NCBI GenBank assembly: GCA_951813615.1
Contig: OX638377.1
Span: 2,542,001 to 2,606,000, forward strand
Source of the DNA: an uncultured Latescibacterota bacterium
GTDB lineage: Bacteria > Latescibacterota > UBA2968 > UBA8231
DNA: 64,000 nucleotides
Direction of reading: 5' to 3'
Positions 25,777 through 34,131 of the stretch are shown here, one piece after another (the stretch's first letter is position 1; every line of letters begins with the position of its first letter). Position numbers and translations under genes: made by a program. Under the pieces are notes generated by a model. The model saw only the letters and a list, made by a program, of their open reading frames with translations. It made no database searches and was not told the DNA's origin.

Positions 25777-28407
25777 CTAGTCTTGGAGGCCTGCGAAAAC
25801 CCGAATGAAGAGCAGAGAGTTGGTTTCGGTCGCCTCGGCAAAGGCCCGGCGCTCCCAGCGAAAGCCCGTATTCATGGTCAGCGAATAACCCAGATACGCC
25901 GACCGATTGGAAAGCTGTAAGGCCAGCACCGAACCCGTGAAGTCATCGACGTACCCAGGCGGCAAGATCTCCGGGCGCTCTTCGAGGTTGCGGAAGAGGT
26001 TCAACTCGACGCCGTATTCAATAAAGGTCCCAGGCAGGAGAAAGTACTTCGAGGTCAGCATGTAAAACTGCGACCACTCGGTGATGTCGAGGTCGGTGCT
26101 AAAGGTCGGGTTGATCTTGCGGTAGACGCTCTTGTAGCGCGGCCAGAAAGACAGGTTGTCGGTAATCGGCAGCGGGTAATCCACCTTATTGATCGCGCCA
26201 AAAAAGAGGCGGTTTTCTTTGACCTCGGCCTGCTCGCCGCGCTGCCTAAACCAATCGTACTTCACCTTGTTATAGACGTTCAGATTTTTGAGGCGCAGGT
26301 AATCGAACGTCAGATAGCCGGTCCAGACAAAGGTGTCTTGGGCGATCAGCGGGTCAATGGTTTCGCGAAAGCCATCTGGATCGACCCATTGGATCACATC
26401 GTCTTCGATGTCGTCTTGGACCGAGCGAGCGTATTGAAAAGCCCGAGCCTCAATGCCCGGCCATTTCCACTGACCCGTGACCACCGCATAGCTCATCTGC
26501 GAGTTGCGCTTGGAGCTAATCTCGTCAGCCGTGGAGTAGCCCATCGTCACCTTGATGGCTTCGGTCAAGTGAACGCCCCCGTACACGTTGTAGCCATCGC
26601 GGTCGTGTCGGTAGGGATAATCGGCGAACGTATCGTTCTCAAAGCGGTCGATGACGTTGTTGTTGTTCATGTCAACGCCAAAGAGAAACTCGGGTGGATC
26701 GACGTTGTAGCGCAGGAACGGCTCGGAGAAATCCGGCTCGCTATTGTCGTTTTGGTTAAAGTCCGAGATGAAGTCCGCGTTTTCGTCGTACCCAGGGAAG
26801 ACCTGCGGGTCGGCTGCGCCGCCGGTGCCAAAAGGCGATTCGCCAAAGGCGTTGTCGCCGTTTTGCCACAGGCGCTTCCAGTCGGCAAAGCGATCTTGGT
26901 CGTCGTTGTCGTCAACCGCCTCAAAGGAATAGCGCTCCGGGTGTTCGTAGTCGATGAAACCCCGCGCATCCGAGATAAACGCATTGGTCTGATACTCAGG
27001 CTCCAGGCGGTAGAATTCTCCGTAGGCGAAAAACGGATAAGCGTCCTGCGAGGCCGTGATGTAATAGGCCAAGCCCTCGTCTTGGGCGAGAGCGTGATCT
27101 TGGAAGTTCTGGTTGGGAAAGCGGCGAAACGCCCGGCTGAAAGCAAGCTCCGAGCGCATGTTGAAGCCCTTGATATCGTCTACATCAAAGTTGAAGCCAA
27201 TGATGTCCTTGCCGGTGGGCAGGCCGTATTCAAAGCGGATGAAACGCTGGTTAGAACCATCGCTGACGTTGCCGTGGGCGCGCTCGACTTCCAAGAACAC
27301 GGGCTCACCCTGAGCATTGACTTGGAGGTTAGAGGTGCTTTCGATCCGGTAGTCGTTGGCGATGACCAACTCGAACTCGATTTCGCTGATCTCCTGAAAC
27401 GTGGTGATCTGGTCGTCGGGCTGCTGGCGGAAGTCGCGGGCGATGTTGTAGGTCAGCTCCAACGTCTCAGCACCATTGGCCTCGATGACGCCGGCGCGCC
27501 GCACACCACCGCGCGGCGAAGGCACGATTTCGGGGTGATCAACCCCGTTGATGATAATGCGCTCGGCAAAAAGCTGAGCACCGCCTACGCCGTCTTCGGG
27601 CGAATCGTCCGAGAGCCGCAGAACGATCGTCTCGACGTTGCCGCCGTTTTGGGCTTCGGTCAACACGCCTTTGAGCGAGTTGTCGCCCAGCTTGCGACCC
27701 GTGGAGAAGTTGGCAATGTTGAGATAAGTAAAGCCCAGCTTGGAGAAATCCCCGAGCTGAACCTTGGAGTGCACGCCGAAGAGATTCGTCATGTCGCCCA
27801 GGATCTGGCCGAGTGAGTTTTCAAACTGGATGGCTGAGCCTGGGGAGGCCAAGCGCGATGCCAAGAGTGTCATCTGGTACTTATCAGCGGCAAAATCCCA
27901 CTGCACCCCATTGAAGGCCGGCTTGGAAAAGGTCAGTGGCGTCAGGGTGGTGCGCAGGGCCTCGCCAATGGTCATCGAGGAATAAAACTGCCCCTTGGAC
28001 ATCGACGAGACGATCAAGCTTTGAAACCACCTACTGTACTTGGGACCCTTGCGCACTGTGCTGCCCGAAGTCACTGGACTGTCCATGGACCAATTGTACA
28101 CCTCGAAACCACGAGTGATATAGTTCCCGTAGAGGTCGTAGGTGCGAAAGCCTTCAAGCTCGGTAGATACGTAGCGCTCGTAGTTTTGGCGGGCGTAATT
28201 GCTGTATTCCTCGCCGGTCCAACGATAGAAGTGGTATAGGCTTTGCGGATACTGCCACTTCCGCTGCGCTGGCGTCATCGCCATATCATAGACATCTACA
28301 CCGCGCGGTTCGCGTCCGGTCAGAAAACCGATCCGTTGGGCAAAAGCTGCATCGCATAGGAGTGCGACGCCGGCTGTGACAATTGCTGCGTAGAGCATGC
28401 ACCTCAC
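25777..28407 (-). CDS. Large exported protein, predicted outer-membrane beta-barrel, function unknown
   Basis: 876 residues. The GTG start at 28407 is supported by AGGGAGG eight bases upstream; ATG 28398 is an alternative. Signal peptide about 1-23 (ends CDAAFA). The mature protein is rich in aromatic/polar alternating strands, and the C-terminal third (LTFDYLRLKNLNVYNKVKYDW, FFLLPGTFIEYGVELNLF, YLGYSLTMNTGFRWERR, LLFIRVFAGLQD) looks like barrel strands. The middle holds acidic Asp/Asn-rich loops (DENADFISDFNQNDNSEPDF; DMNNNNVIDRFENDT) that could bind calcium. I do not recognise a family. Because the cluster encodes many exported FlgD-tailed proteins, a pore or anchoring protein for them is a reasonable but untested idea. 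Confidence 0.6.
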   Translation of the reverse strand: MRCMLYAAIVTAGVALLCDAAFAQRIGFLTGREPRGVDVYDMAMTPAQRKWQYPQSLYHFYRWTGEEYSNYARQNYERYVSTELEGFRTYDLYGNYITRGFEVYNWSMDSPVTSGSTVRKGPKYSRWFQSLIVSSMSKGQFYSSMTIGEALRTTLTPLTFSKPAFNGVQWDFAADKYQMTLLASRLASPGSAIQFENSLGQILGDMTNLFGVHSKVQLGDFSKLGFTYLNIANFSTGRKLGDNSLKGVLTEAQNGGNVETIVLRLSDDSPEDGVGGAQLFAERIIINGVDHPEIVPSPRGGVRRAGVIEANGAETLELTYNIARDFRQQPDDQITTFQEISEIEFELVIANDYRIESTSNLQVNAQGEPVFLEVERAHGNVSDGSNQRFIRFEYGLPTGKDIIGFNFDVDDIKGFNMRSELAFSRAFRRFPNQNFQDHALAQDEGLAYYITASQDAYPFFAYGEFYRLEPEYQTNAFISDARGFIDYEHPERYSFEAVDDNDDQDRFADWKRLWQNGDNAFGESPFGTGGAADPQVFPGYDENADFISDFNQNDNSEPDFSEPFLRYNVDPPEFLFGVDMNNNNVIDRFENDTFADYPYRHDRDGYNVYGGVHLTEAIKVTMGYSTADEISSKRNSQMSYAVVTGQWKWPGIEARAFQYARSVQDDIEDDVIQWVDPDGFRETIDPLIAQDTFVWTGYLTFDYLRLKNLNVYNKVKYDWFRQRGEQAEVKENRLFFGAINKVDYPLPITDNLSFWPRYKSVYRKINPTFSTDLDITEWSQFYMLTSKYFLLPGTFIEYGVELNLFRNLEERPEILPPGYVDDFTGSVLALQLSNRSAYLGYSLTMNTGFRWERRAFAEATETNSLLFIRVFAGLQD

Positions 28408-28468
28408 GCTGGAATCCTCCCTTTTGAATTTTCGCCGGTCAGTACCGTCAACACCATTAAATCAACCA

Positions 28469-30430
28469 TTAATAGGCCACGCCGACGACGCCGACTCGCC
28501 TGAAGTTGCCGATCCCACTGTCAACTGAGAGCGAGACCACGTAACTACCCGGAGGTACGGCCTCGTCAGCATCGCTTCGCCCATCCCACGTCTCGGTGTA
28601 AATCCCGCCGGGCTGATCGCGATGGGCCAGCACGCGCACCAGCCGACCTGCCAAGTCGTAAATGGCCACCTCAATGGGCTTGGGCTCGGAAATCTGAATT
28701 ACGGTGTACTTGATGGCGATGTGATCGTTGATGCCATCTCCATTCGGCGTGAAGACCGCAGGATTAAACTCTATCGCACGGACGATTTCGCCCACGGACT
28801 TCTGGGTCAGGGCCACGCGTAGCGAGTTGGTGCTGACATCGAAATTGGCATCGCCTTCGAGCACGGGCTGGCCGAGGATATCGGACTGAGTATCCCAGAC
28901 CGTGCCGGTGAAAATCGTGCCGAATACCACGGTCGATCCTTCAAAGAGCACGCGCAGCGGCACGTTGTTGTCAAAAGTGACCTTGTTGCTGGTGAAAATC
29001 ACTTCGAGGCTTCTATCGCTCGCGCTCACCTGGTCTGGCTCCACAGGCTCGAGCGGATCGCCCATCTGCAGGCCGACAAAGCGCGCTGGCGTCGGCGTGT
29101 CGATGCGCAAAGCATCAAAACCGTTCTGGTTATTGTTTATTATAGCTCGCACGTCATAGGCGAAGAGCACCTCTTCACCCCCGTCGATACTCGGCAGCAC
29201 AACGGCATCGTCTTTGTCGATTACGCCGATGTCAGTCGGTGGGTTGGGCTCGTCAGCCAAGGAAATTTCACCGACGACTGCAGCAGCCGGAGGCAGCGAA
29301 TGCTCAATCCACAACGAGTCGATGCGCACCGTCTGCGTCACGGATTGGCTCTCCATGATGATCTGTAGTTGAAAATAGGGACGCGGGCTGGGCAGCGGGA
29401 TCAATTGCCCGGATTCGAGCGGCAATGACCAAGCACTCCAGTTATCGGAGTCATCCTCGATATCGCCCTTCTCGCCCGAGGGTAGCTTGTTGTAATCCGC
29501 TTCCGAGACCACTACTTGGCTGACGGCTCGCGTTTCGTCGTCAATAACCTTTTGGAAGTGCACCAGCGGGCTGTCGTCTTGGCCCGTCTTCATGCGCACT
29601 GCGACCGAGGTCTGCCCCAGATCCGCCAACTCAACCAACTCACCGTCCACCAGTTCCAGCGCCCGCTGGGCCCAAGATATGGTGCCGTAGTTGGAAACCT
29701 CGCCCAAGTCGATAACTTGGCTTCGATACGTGGCCCGTGGCACAAAGCCGTTGCCGTAGAGTTCAAATTCGGCGATCTCAAAGGGACTCCGCGACCCCAC
29801 GCGCAACTGAATGAAACGAATGAACTGCTGGGGAAATTTCATGGTGAATATGCTGTTGGGGTTCACCGGGACATCGCGCAGTAAGGTGAAGAGCGGCTGC
29901 TCGTTCACATACGTCAGCCCATCGCTGACGGAAATCCGGTGCTTGCGGACAAAGTCGTCGCTAAAGGGCTTGCCGTTGGCGTAGGTCCCCTCTTGCCGGG
30001 GGAAGAAGACCAAGCTATCGGCTGGCACGCGCGAGCCCATGTCTAAAAAGAAGGTGCGCCCGTCTTGATCGACGCCAGCGGTTTTAAAAAGGTCTGCAGT
30101 GCTTGTGGTGTCTTCGCCATCGACAATCGACAGCGAAATGGAATTCCTAGCCGCGGTATTGTCCCACAGCGCCGCACCGCCCTCGCTGACCAAGTCGTTG
30201 GGCTTGCCGTATTTCCAAGCGAGCGTGGTGATGATGTTATCTTCGGGCGTAAAGCCGCGGATCTGAATCGCACCGGGACTACTTTGGTCGTCGATCTGGG
30301 CGCGGACCTCGACGAGATCTCCCCAAGAAAACCCTTGCCCCCCGAGTACCCACTCGTCGGCGCTGAGCCACTGCGCGTACACGCACAAGGCACACAACAG
30401 CGCCGCAATGCGGGCCGGCCCCTGATTCAT
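28469..30430 (-). CDS. Large secreted protein with FlgD-like C-terminus (family B, copy 2)
   Basis: 653 residues, signal peptide about 1-24 (ends QWLSA). It shares its architecture with the gene at 15891-17942: an N-terminal WVLGGQGFSWGDL/LWQIGGSGLRWAD-like strand, a discoidin-like part, then ATYRSQVIDLGEVSNYGTISW and a long beta region. The FlgD-type end is VFTPNGDGINDHIAIKYTV, VAIYDLAGRLVRVL, PPGSYVVSLSVDSG, closing GVVGVAY. Exported; binding function inferred only. Its ATG overlaps the previous gene's stop by one base (TAATG), so the two are coupled. Confidence 0.78.
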   Translation of the reverse strand: MNQGPARIAALLCALCVYAQWLSADEWVLGGQGFSWGDLVEVRAQIDDQSSPGAIQIRGFTPEDNIITTLAWKYGKPNDLVSEGGAALWDNTAARNSISLSIVDGEDTTSTADLFKTAGVDQDGRTFFLDMGSRVPADSLVFFPRQEGTYANGKPFSDDFVRKHRISVSDGLTYVNEQPLFTLLRDVPVNPNSIFTMKFPQQFIRFIQLRVGSRSPFEIAEFELYGNGFVPRATYRSQVIDLGEVSNYGTISWAQRALELVDGELVELADLGQTSVAVRMKTGQDDSPLVHFQKVIDDETRAVSQVVVSEADYNKLPSGEKGDIEDDSDNWSAWSLPLESGQLIPLPSPRPYFQLQIIMESQSVTQTVRIDSLWIEHSLPPAAAVVGEISLADEPNPPTDIGVIDKDDAVVLPSIDGGEEVLFAYDVRAIINNNQNGFDALRIDTPTPARFVGLQMGDPLEPVEPDQVSASDRSLEVIFTSNKVTFDNNVPLRVLFEGSTVVFGTIFTGTVWDTQSDILGQPVLEGDANFDVSTNSLRVALTQKSVGEIVRAIEFNPAVFTPNGDGINDHIAIKYTVIQISEPKPIEVAIYDLAGRLVRVLAHRDQPGGIYTETWDGRSDADEAVPPGSYVVSLSVDSGIGNFRRVGVVGVAY

Positions 30431-31176
30431 TACGGCGTCTCCGCACGGGGGTGAAGCGCATAGTAAATTTCGCGTTGGAATTTGAATGCGAGATCAATGG
30501 TCTCCACCGGTTCGCCCTTGTAGTCGAAGCGCACGGCCATGTCCGGCACATTGACGGTGAAATTGCTCACATCTCGGTGCAAAACCGGAAAGACGATATA
30601 TCCGATTGACTCTTGACCGGAAAAGACCATGTCAGGCGGATAGATGGTGCGCTTGAGCAGGTCGGTGGTAGCCTCGAACTGCTGCCGCTGGTTGCCGGCA
30701 TAAGCCCGTAGATACGGACTAAAATGATCTTCGAGCAGCCCGCCGTCGAGCGCATTGTACACTCGGTTGTTCGACGTAGTGATCACCAGTGCTTTGGGAT
30801 CGATGAAAACCTTGGGATACTCGTAGTTTTTGACCTTCAGCAAGACTACGGTAAAGCGCTCTGGAGTCCAGTCTTGGCCCCAGGGCTTCCAATTGCCATA
30901 CGTGTATGGATTGGTCGATTCAGCACCCTTTCTTGAATCCGCCGCAAACTGGCGATTGAGGAATCCGTCATCCAACACATGAAGCGAGATCTCCAAGCGA
31001 TCCTTGGCATAGACGATCGCGCCGTCGTCGAGGACGGTCATAGCCTCATCCTGTTGCGGAACTGGCTCGGGGAACGTTGCAAAACGCCGCAGCCCCACCT
31101 GTGAGATACACCCGGCAAACGCTAACAGATAAAGGGCCGACAAAAGCCCGACCGTTGCGATGTTCCGTATCCTCAT
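30430..31176 (-). CDS. Predicted lipoprotein of unknown function
   Basis: 248 residues from ATG 31176, which gives a clean lipoprotein signal (LYLLAFAGC); longer in-frame starts would fall into the hairpin region upstream. The mature domain is beta-rich (DGAIVYAKDRLEISLHVLDD, VLLKVKNYEYPKVFIDPKALVITTSNN) and ends with an amphipathic stretch VETIDLAFKFQREI. No family recognised. It is first in a coupled pair with the family B secreted protein. Confidence 0.68.
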   Translation of the reverse strand: MRIRNIATVGLLSALYLLAFAGCISQVGLRRFATFPEPVPQQDEAMTVLDDGAIVYAKDRLEISLHVLDDGFLNRQFAADSRKGAESTNPYTYGNWKPWGQDWTPERFTVVLLKVKNYEYPKVFIDPKALVITTSNNRVYNALDGGLLEDHFSPYLRAYAGNQRQQFEATTDLLKRTIYPPDMVFSGQESIGYIVFPVLHRDVSNFTVNVPDMAVRFDYKGEPVETIDLAFKFQREIYYALHPRAETP

Positions 31177-31211
31177 TGAGAATGCCTTCCTGAAAACAAT
31201 GCAGAGGCGAT

Positions 31212-31253
31212 AGATAAAGAGAGATGAAGTCACCTTCACCTCTCTTTATATCT
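31212..31253 (-). terminator. Hairpin upstream of the lipoprotein gene
   Basis: Arms 31212-31228 and 31235-31251 pair over about 15 positions with two mismatches around a 6-base loop (GTCACC). On the minus strand it is followed by a U-rich stretch. It lies 50 bases after the end of the CBM9-like gene and 36 bases before the lipoprotein start, so it may end or attenuate transcription between them. Confidence 0.45.
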
Positions 31254-31261
31254 ACCTACCT

Positions 31262-31302
31262 GCGCACAATGTGCGACCTAGCGAAAGACGCTAGCAGTGC
31301 GC
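31262..31302 (-). terminator. Nested hairpin immediately after the CBM9-like gene
   Basis: CTAGCG/CGCTAG arms (31278-31283 and 31289-31294) are enclosed by GCGCAC/GTGCGC (31262-31267 and 31297-31302). It begins right after the stop codon of the CBM9-like gene on the minus strand. Together with the second hairpin just downstream it probably limits read-through into the surface cluster. Confidence 0.5.
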
Positions 31303-31303
31303 T

Positions 31304-32215
31304 TTATTGGACCATGTAGCTTTTGATCCGACCCCAGCTATCGGCTTCGACAGCTGTATCGTCGGCGACGCCGGTGCCACCAGTGCCACCCGTAGCGCCT
31401 TCGGTCTCCACCGTGATGAAGTCCGAGCCGTTCGAGTTGTCCTGGAATGCGCCGTTAACTGGCGTCGTGCCCGGCTGCTTCTCGCGACCCACCTCGGGAT
31501 TCTCGGTCTCGTCAAACTGGAAGGTCAGACCGATGATCTGGTCGGAGGCGAAGTTGTGGCGAGCGCTGCCGTCGGGACCCGTCTTGTCGTGGAAAGTCCA
31601 CACAGCTTGCTTGACCTCATAGGTATAGGTCACTGAGCTACCAGCGGGCTGCTCCATCGGACGGGCGTCCGGCGGATCGAGCGTCCACTCATAGACGAAC
31701 CAGGGACGCTCGGTGGACCACAGGATGCTCTCCTGCGGCACGTTGAAGATCCAAGTGTCCTTCTGACCGGCGGCGGGCAGAACGCGGATACCGTACTGCT
31801 GACCGGAGGTCATTTCGGTCTCATTGAAGTTTTCACTCGAGTGGTCGGCATCGACGATAATTTCCAACGAGTCGTCTTTCCAATACTCCTGGGGGTTCTC
31901 GACGAAGAGACCCAGCGAGTCATCGGTAACCCGAGAAAAGTAGTACAGCGAATTGTCGGGAGCCGAACTCCAAGCCACGTAGAGAATGCAATCCCAGTCG
32001 TCTTTGGCCGGGGGCCACTCACTACCGAGGATCTCGTACATGGTGTCGGGGTTAATAGCGAAAGCCGGATCAATCCAGCCCCAGTCGTCGTCGTTGCCGT
32101 CGATGACCATGTTGTCGGGGTTGGGAATCTGCGGCATGAAATAGTTAGCTTGGTGCGCGAAAGCGGCTGAAGCAGCCATCACTGCTACCAAAGCGAGAAG
32201 ACTCAGTCTCTTCAA
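31304..32215 (-). CDS. Small secreted protein with CBM9/DOMON-like sugar-binding domain
   Basis: 303 residues. The TTG start at 32215 is set by a strong ribosome-binding site (AAAGGAGG, six to seven bases upstream). Signal peptide about 1-20 (MAASAAFA). The mature protein reads like a family 9 carbohydrate-binding module: VIDGNDDDWGWIDPAF near the N-terminus, then DCILYVAWSSAPDNSLYYFSRVTDDS, and WKDDSLEIIVDAD. The C-terminal 35 residues are Thr/Gly-rich with TGGTGGTG. It has its own sigma-70-type promoter and terminator hairpins, which suggests strong separate expression. It stands back to back with a sugar ABC importer, so presenting or sensing sugars is a fair inference. Confidence 0.78.
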   Translation of the reverse strand: MKRLSLLALVAVMAASAAFAHQANYFMPQIPNPDNMVIDGNDDDWGWIDPAFAINPDTMYEILGSEWPPAKDDWDCILYVAWSSAPDNSLYYFSRVTDDSLGLFVENPQEYWKDDSLEIIVDADHSSENFNETEMTSGQQYGIRVLPAAGQKDTWIFNVPQESILWSTERPWFVYEWTLDPPDARPMEQPAGSSVTYTYEVKQAVWTFHDKTGPDGSARHNFASDQIIGLTFQFDETENPEVGREKQPGTTPVNGAFQDNSNGSDFITVETEGATGGTGGTGVADDTAVEADSWGRIKSYMVQ

Positions 32216-32269
32216 GGTAAACCTCCTTTGCCAAGGTTCAAGGTTGATAGGGCAAGAGACGAAGGGGTC

Positions 32270-32298
32270 AATTTATGGACTGTCCACCTAGCTGTCAA
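32270..32298 (-). promoter_or_regulatory. Sigma-70-type promoter of the CBM9-like gene with internal palindrome
   Basis: On the minus strand TTGACA (32298-32293) and TAAATT (32275-32270) are separated by exactly 17 bases. The -35 is perfect and the -10 matches 4 of 6. The spacer contains the 11-base palindrome TGGAC-T-GTCCA (32276-32286), a possible operator. The gene start lies about 55 bp downstream. Confidence 0.6.
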
Positions 32299-32357
32299 GT
32301 AGTTTATTAATATTGGTAAATAATTATTTTTATTCAAAAGGTCTCTCCTTTATTGCA

Positions 32358-32386
32358 TTGACAATTCCGCGTTTTTTTTTAGACTT
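32358..32386 (+). promoter_or_regulatory. Possible promoter for the sugar ABC importer operon
   Basis: TTGACA at 32358-32363 is followed after 17 bases by AGACTT (32381-32386), a weak -10. A run of nine T lies in the spacer. The 205-base region between the divergent genes is AT-rich and holds nothing else I can name apart from the opposite promoter. Confidence 0.3.
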
Positions 32387-32421
32387 GGCCCTTTCGCCTC
32401 GCATCCTCAACGGGTTTCTCT

Positions 32422-34131
32422 TTGCGCGATCTATCTACGACTATCGCCGTCCTCGCCTTGATCTTGGCCGGTTGGTACGCCCTCAACCGCTGGGGCTTAT
32501 CCGTCTATCCAGACGACCCGTCCGCGGGCGGCGAGTACACGGTCATCCGCTGGGCCTCCGATCCCAATCCGGCGCGCACCGAACAAATGGCCCTCTTCAA
32601 CCGGCTCTACGAAGACAAGAAAGTGCGCGTCATCCTCGACCCGAGCGCGGACGTGCAAAAGATTCTCACCCAAGCGGCAGCCGGCTCCGGGCCGGATGTC
32701 TTCGATATTTATAGCTATGCAACCTTTGCGCTCTATGCTTCCAAGGGCGTCATGGTCGAACTAAACGACTACATGCGCGAGGCCAAGCTGAGCTTAGACG
32801 ACTTCTGGTTGCACCGACAAAACGCCCTCGCCGTGCCCATAGCCAATGCGCCGGCCGGAGCCGACGAATACGAGCGCTTTCGCCTCTACGCCGTCCCCAA
32901 CAACGTCACCGTCAGCGTCACCTTTCTCAACCGCTCGCTTTACGACGCAGTCCAGCGCGAGCGGCAAGCACAGCACTTGGCCATGCCGCCCTTGCCGTGG
33001 AACCACTGGACTTGGTGGGACTACGTCCTCTTGTGTCAGGCCCTCACCAAAAAGAGCGCCGATGGCCGGCGCTATGAAACCTTTGGCTCGGGCGGGGCGG
33101 GCTTTGGCGGGGGGTTGAACAACTTCATCTACCAAGCCGGCGGCAGCTTCCTCAACGACGATGGGACTGAGATCACCCTTGATTCTCCACCCGGTGCCAC
33201 AGCCGCCCAGTATCTGTACGATCTCGTCAACACTTTCCACGTCGTGCCCTCAGCCGAAGACCAATCCGCGCAAACAGGTGGAGGCGGTTGGGGTGGGCAA
33301 TCCATCTTGGGGCTATACTCGGCGGGCAAACTGGGCACCATTCTCATTGGCCGCTGGGGGCTGATCAAGGTGCGCCGCGAGGCCCGCTTCACCACCGAGA
33401 TTTACCCCATGCCCCGCTACGTGCCCTACGAGGAGTGGGAGCGCTGGATGAGCGACCCCGAGATCCGCGCCAACCCGAGCCTGCGCGACGGCCCTTGGGG
33501 CGAGATCAGCGAGACCGGTCGCCACCGGGGCAAGGCGGGCGAGATGGGTGGGCGGGTGACGGCCATCCGCAAGGGCACGCAGCACGAGCGGGAGGCCTTT
33601 TACTTCCTAGAATACTTGTCCAGCCCGGATTTCAACAACTTGCTGACCAAGGACGCAGATGCCTTCGGCAGCCGCAAGCAGTTTTCGGTGCGCTATTTCT
33701 CGCAGCCCGACCCCGAGTTCCCCGACGAGGACCAACACCGCTCGGCCCTGATCGACGCCATGGAACACCCGGTCGCAGAGCAAGCCGCGGCCTACGGGGC
33801 CGCTTTTGACATCACCCGTTTACAGGGCGCGCTGGGCACCAACCTCATCAATGCAACCTACCAGCCCGCCGACTCAACAGCCCGCCAGACCTATCGCTTC
33901 CTCAGCCGCATGCCCGACCAGAGCGCGGTGAGCAACCCCACGGTCGGCCAAGCGGCCGTCACTGAAATGTCCGTCCGCATGCGCGAGTCCCTAGCCAAGG
34001 CCAAGCGCAACCGCACGCTCTCCAGCCGTAGTCACGCGCTCGATCTCCTCGGGATCGCGGTCCTCCTCGTAGCCATCGGCGTCGGCCTAGCGTTTTACGC
34101 ACGGCGGCAACGCGCGGAGATGAACGCTTGA
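32422..34131 (+). CDS. Sugar ABC transporter substrate-binding protein (family 1), membrane anchored
   Basis: 569 residues, TTG start. It is a family 1 extracellular solute-binding protein: YTVIRWASDPNPARTEQMALFNRLYED, VQKILTQAAAGSGPDVFDIYSYATFALYASKGVMVELNDYM, and the Trp-rich part MPPLPWNHWTWWDYVLLCQALTKK. These proteins capture oligosaccharides or polyols outside the inner membrane. Unusually there is no cleavable or lipoprotein signal; residues 7-24 look like a membrane anchor, and a second hydrophobic helix lies near 535-557 (LDLLGIAVLLVAIGVGLAFYA). It is larger than usual (about 420-450 residues). The stop overlaps the next start (TTGA). Specificity cannot be read from sequence. Confidence 0.85.
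   Translation: MRDLSTTIAVLALILAGWYALNRWGLSVYPDDPSAGGEYTVIRWASDPNPARTEQMALFNRLYEDKKVRVILDPSADVQKILTQAAAGSGPDVFDIYSYATFALYASKGVMVELNDYMREAKLSLDDFWLHRQNALAVPIANAPAGADEYERFRLYAVPNNVTVSVTFLNRSLYDAVQRERQAQHLAMPPLPWNHWTWWDYVLLCQALTKKSADGRRYETFGSGGAGFGGGLNNFIYQAGGSFLNDDGTEITLDSPPGATAAQYLYDLVNTFHVVPSAEDQSAQTGGGGWGGQSILGLYSAGKLGTILIGRWGLIKVRREARFTTEIYPMPRYVPYEEWERWMSDPEIRANPSLRDGPWGEISETGRHRGKAGEMGGRVTAIRKGTQHEREAFYFLEYLSSPDFNNLLTKDADAFGSRKQFSVRYFSQPDPEFPDEDQHRSALIDAMEHPVAEQAAAYGAAFDITRLQGALGTNLINATYQPADSTARQTYRFLSRMPDQSAVSNPTVGQAAVTEMSVRMRESLAKAKRNRTLSSRSHALDLLGIAVLLVAIGVGLAFYARRQRAEMNA

Noticed and set aside
26338..27816. A 492-codon open frame on the plus strand
   Set aside because: It is antisense to the 876-residue exported protein, whose frame has a signal peptide, ribosome-binding site and barrel-like composition; the antisense product is low-complexity Val/Asp/Arg-rich, as shadows in high-GC DNA are.
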